A stretch of DNA of 48,186 nt. Origin: UBA2219 sp964612075 (GTDB taxonomy: Bacteria > Desulfobacterota > Deferrimicrobia > Deferrimicrobiales > Deferrimicrobiaceae). Both the position numbers and the translations under genes were made by a program. Positions 45,922 through 48,186 of this stretch are shown piece by piece. Under the pieces are notes generated by a model that saw nothing but the letters and a program-made list of their open reading frames with translations, was not told the origin of the DNA and did not search any database. The stretch lies in contig CAZTFC010000015.1 of NCBI GenBank assembly GCA_964612075.1, forward strand, positions 1 through 48,186. Reading direction: 5' to 3'. How positions within the stretch are numbered: the stretch's first letter is position 1; each line of letters starts with the position of its first letter.

Positions 45922-47549
45922 TCACTCCCTGTACTTCCACGTGGTGCCGCCCTTGCCGTCCTCGAGGAGGACGCCGGCGGCGTCGAGCTCCTTGCGGANN
46001 NNNNNNNNNNNNNNNNNNNNNNNNNNNNNNNNNNNNNNNNNNNNNNNNNNNNNNNNNNNNNNNNNNNNNNNNNNNNNNNNNNNNNNNNNNNNNNNNNNGT
46101 GCCGCCCTTGCCGTCCTCGAGGAGGACGCCGGCGGCGTCGAGCTCCTTGCGGATCCGGTCGGCCTCCGCGTAGTTCCTCGCCGCGCGTGCGGCCCGGCGC
46201 GCCTCGATGCGGGCGGCGATCTCGCCCTCCGGCATGCGGCCGCCCCCTTCCGCGGACGCATCCGCCGGCCCGGACGCCTCCTGGAAATAGGAGCGGGAGG
46301 GTGACGCGAGCAGGCCGAGGACGCCGAACAGCGGCTCGACGATCCCGTACCCCGCGAGGAACCGGCCCGCGCGCTCCGGCTCCGCCGCCGGGTCCGGCGG
46401 CGCGAGGCGGTTCAGCAGGCGCACCGCGTCGAAGAGGCGCCCGAGCGCGGCGGCGGTGTTGAAGTCGTCGTCCATCGCCTCGACGAACCGCCTCGGGGCC
46501 TCGTTCACCGGGGCGTACTCCTCCCCTTCCGGCAGCGGAAGCGCGGACACCCCCGCGGCACGCAGGCCTTCCGCCTTCTCCTTGACGCGGTAGAGGCGGT
46601 CGAGCCCCGCCTTCGCCTCGGCGATGCTCTGGTCGGAATAGTCGATCGGGCTGCGGTAGTGGCTCGAGGCGAAGAAGAACCGGAGCACCTCGGGCTTGAC
46701 CTTGCCCAGGACGTCCCGCAGCGTGAAGAAGTTCCCGAGCGACTTGCTCATCTTCTCGTTGTCGATGTTGACGAAGCCGTTGTGGAGCCAGTAGCGGGCG
46801 AACGGCTTCCCGGTGGCGGCCTCCGACTGGGCGATCTCGTTCTCGTGGTGGGGGAACACGAGGTCCTTCCCGCCGCCGTGGATGTCGAACGTCTCCCCCA
46901 GGTGCTTCATCGACATCGCGGAGCACTCGATGTGCCACCCCGGCCGGCCGGGCCCCCAGGGGCTGTCCCACGCGGGCTCGCCGGGTTTCGAGGCCTTCCA
47001 CAGCGCGAAGTCCAGCGGGTCGGCCTTCCGCTCGTCCACGTCGACCCGGGCGCCCGAGAGAAGGTCCTCCACGTTCTTCCCGGAAAGCTTGCCGTATTCG
47101 GGGAATCCTTTCACGGAGTAGTACACGTCGCCGTCGACGGCGTACGCCTTCCCGCGCTTCACCAGGTCGGCCACCAGCGCGACGATCTCGGGGATGTGCT
47201 CGGTCGCCTTCGGCTCCTCGGTCGGCCGCAGAAGGCCCATCCGGTCGAAGTCCTCGTGGAACGCCTCGATGTATTTCGTGGAGACGGCGAGGTAGTCGCT
47301 CCCCTCCTCCCGCGCGCGCTTCAGGATCTTGTCGTCGATGTCGGTGAAGTTCCGGACATACGTCACCTCGTACCCCGAAAAGCGAAGGTACCGGACGATG
47401 ATGTCGAAGGCCACGTTCGCGCGGGCGTGCCCGATGTGGCAGAGGTCGTACACCGTGACCCCGCAGACGTACATCCCGACCTTCCCCGGGACGAGCGGGA
47501 CGAACGGCTCCTTCCGGTTCCCCATCGAATTGAACACGGCCAGGCTCAT
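45922..47549 (-). CDS. cysS: Cysteine-tRNA ligase (interrupted by a false gap)
   Basis: Class Ia CysRS: CGVTVYDLCHIGHAR (HIGH site), GWHIECSAM (zinc site), FPHHENEIAQSE and KMSKS in NEKMSKSLGN. The start ATG (47547-47549) overlaps ispDF by 4 nt (ATGA). A 100-N gap (45999-46098) breaks the C-terminus. The 55 bases left of it (45944-45998) are repeated exactly right of it (46099-46153). Removing one copy plus the N run (155 nt) leaves 1473 nt, a single open frame of 490 codons ending GGTTWKYRE, the normal family C-terminus. The apparent frameshift is therefore an assembly artefact. Confidence 0.95.
45999..46098. other. Scaffold gap of 100 N inside cysS, with 55-bp duplicated flanks
   Basis: The flanks 45944-45998 and 46099-46153 are identical for 55 nt, as expected when two contigs that overlap by one k-mer are joined by a placeholder. 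No sequence appears to be missing. Confidence 0.95.
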
Positions 47550-48186
47550 ACCGCGGCACCCCCCTCGTTTCCTTTTCGGGCGCCGCGGAGCAATGCGACC
47601 GCCCAGGCGGAGATCCCCTCCCCGCGCCCCTCGAATCCCATCCCTTCCGTCGTCTTCCCCTTCACGCTCACCCGGTCCGGAGAGACCGACAGGATCTCCG
47701 CGACCGAGTTCCGGAGGGCGTCCGCGATCGGGGCGATCTTCGGGGCCTCGCACATCACCACGGCGTCGAGCCCCAGCAGGCCGAACCCCAGCGAGGCCAT
47801 GCGGGAACGCGCGTGGGCGAGGATGAGGCGGCTGGAGATCCCCCGCGTCTCCTCCTTCCCCGGCGGGAAGTGGTACCCGATGTCCCGGTCGCCGAGGGCC
47901 CCGTAGATCGCGTCCGCCACGGCGTGCAGCAGCACGTCGCCGTCGGAGTGCCCGAGGAGCCCCTTCGGGTGGTCCAGCCGCACGCCGCCCAGCCAGAGCG
48001 GGATCCCTTCCGCCAGCCGGTGGGCGTCGCCCCCCATGCCGATGCGGAGGTCGGGCTCCTCCTCGACGAGGCCCGTCGCCATCTTCAGGTCCCCGGGCAG
48101 GGTGACCTTGATGTTCGTCTCCTCCCCGGGGATCGCCGCGACCGGCCGGCCGGCCGCCTCGACGAGCGACGCGTCGTCCGTCCCGG
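47546..48186 (-). CDS. ispDF: Bifunctional IspD/IspF (MEP pathway), 5' part outside window
   Basis: The visible 213 codons start inside the IspD C-terminus (GTDDASLVEAAGRP, then NIKVTLPGDLK) and run in frame without a stop into a complete IspF domain. IspF landmarks: GGDAHRL (metal ligands D and H), GHSDGDVLLHAVADAIYGAL, and TEGMGFEGRGEGISA. IspD makes CDP-ME from MEP; IspF cyclises CDP-ME-2-phosphate to MEcPP. The internal ATG at 48080-48082 could be misread as a separate ispF start. The continuous reading frame and short linker favour the fusion known from other proteobacteria. Confidence 0.93.
   Translation of the reverse strand, partial: GTDDASLVEAAGRPVAAIPGEETNIKVTLPGDLKMATGLVEEEPDLRIGMGGDAHRLAEGIPLWLGGVRLDHPKGLLGHSDGDVLLHAVADAIYGALGDRDIGYHFPPGKEETRGISSRLILAHARSRMASLGFGLLGLDAVVMCEAPKIAPIADALRNSVAEILSVSPDRVSVKGKTTEGMGFEGRGEGISAWAVALLRGARKGNEGGAAV

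Noticed and set aside
45922..46200. Frameshift or pseudogene in cysS
   Set aside because: Explained by a placeholder gap plus a 55-nt duplicated contig end; collapsing restores the frame.
48080..48082. Separate ispF starting at the internal ATG
   Set aside because: The frame continues upstream without a stop into recognisable IspD C-terminal sequence, so a fusion is more likely.

Overview
The window is a stretch of core-genome DNA from a GC-rich, Gram-negative bacterium. Gene content and order fit a deltaproteobacterium-like lineage (Desulfobacterota/Desulfuromonadota, in the broad Geobacter/Deferrimicrobium neighbourhood). The pointers are icd-mdh-sucCD joined to a four-subunit 2-oxoacid:ferredoxin oxidoreductase, rny next to a YmdB-type phosphodiesterase, zapA-6S RNA-ygfA, split glycyl-tRNA synthetase, ADP-forming acetate-CoA ligase and an ispDF fusion. 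The 16S fragment at 1-980 could settle the taxonomy; I cannot search it here. Every gene I accept is on the minus strand, so transcription runs from high to low coordinates throughout.

Layout from high to low coordinate (order of transcription): ispDF (partial), cysS, uvrB, uvrC; a gene-free repeat region; then comEC, a diguanylate cyclase, hisS and aspS, ending in a hairpin. Next come an ADP-forming acetate-CoA ligase and a BioD-like/DRTGG protein. A tightly packed run of about 12 kb follows: icd, mdh, sucC, sucD, korD, korA, korB, korC, ndk, rlmN, mtnP, a TPR lipoprotein, rodZ and recO. After a promoter come glyQ, glyS and ppdK with a strong terminator, then smc, ftsY and a Na/Pi-cotransporter-like gene, then zapB-like, zapA, 6S RNA and a 5-formyl-THF cyclo-ligase, then rny, ymdB and tyrS. 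Two tandem sigma70-type promoters then drive a 16S rRNA gene that leaves the window.

The central-metabolism run covers isocitrate -> 2-oxoglutarate -> succinyl-CoA -> succinate plus malate <-> oxaloacetate. It uses ferredoxin instead of NAD at the 2-oxoglutarate step, as expected of an anaerobe and compatible with either direction of the TCA cycle. Acetate-CoA ligase and pyruvate phosphate dikinase connect acetyl-CoA/acetate and pyruvate/PEP to it. Stop/start overlaps (ATGA, GTGA, TGATG) are very common and point to translational coupling.

The accessory signal is confined to intergenic spacers. A short inverted-repeat element sits between rny and ymdB, a tandem array of 94-bp palindromic units plus a 15-bp minisatellite lies between uvrC and comEC, and an inverted-repeat element lies between uvrB and cysS. 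The two 100-N scaffold gaps are each flanked on the right by a copy of a 55-nt stretch present just left of the gap. In cysS, removing the gap and duplicate restores one open frame. I see no CRISPR array, prophage, transposase gene or defence island. I found no convincing new multi-gene system; the most interesting observations are the repeat elements, a UvrC lacking its C-terminal HhH domain beside the repeat array, and the gap structure.
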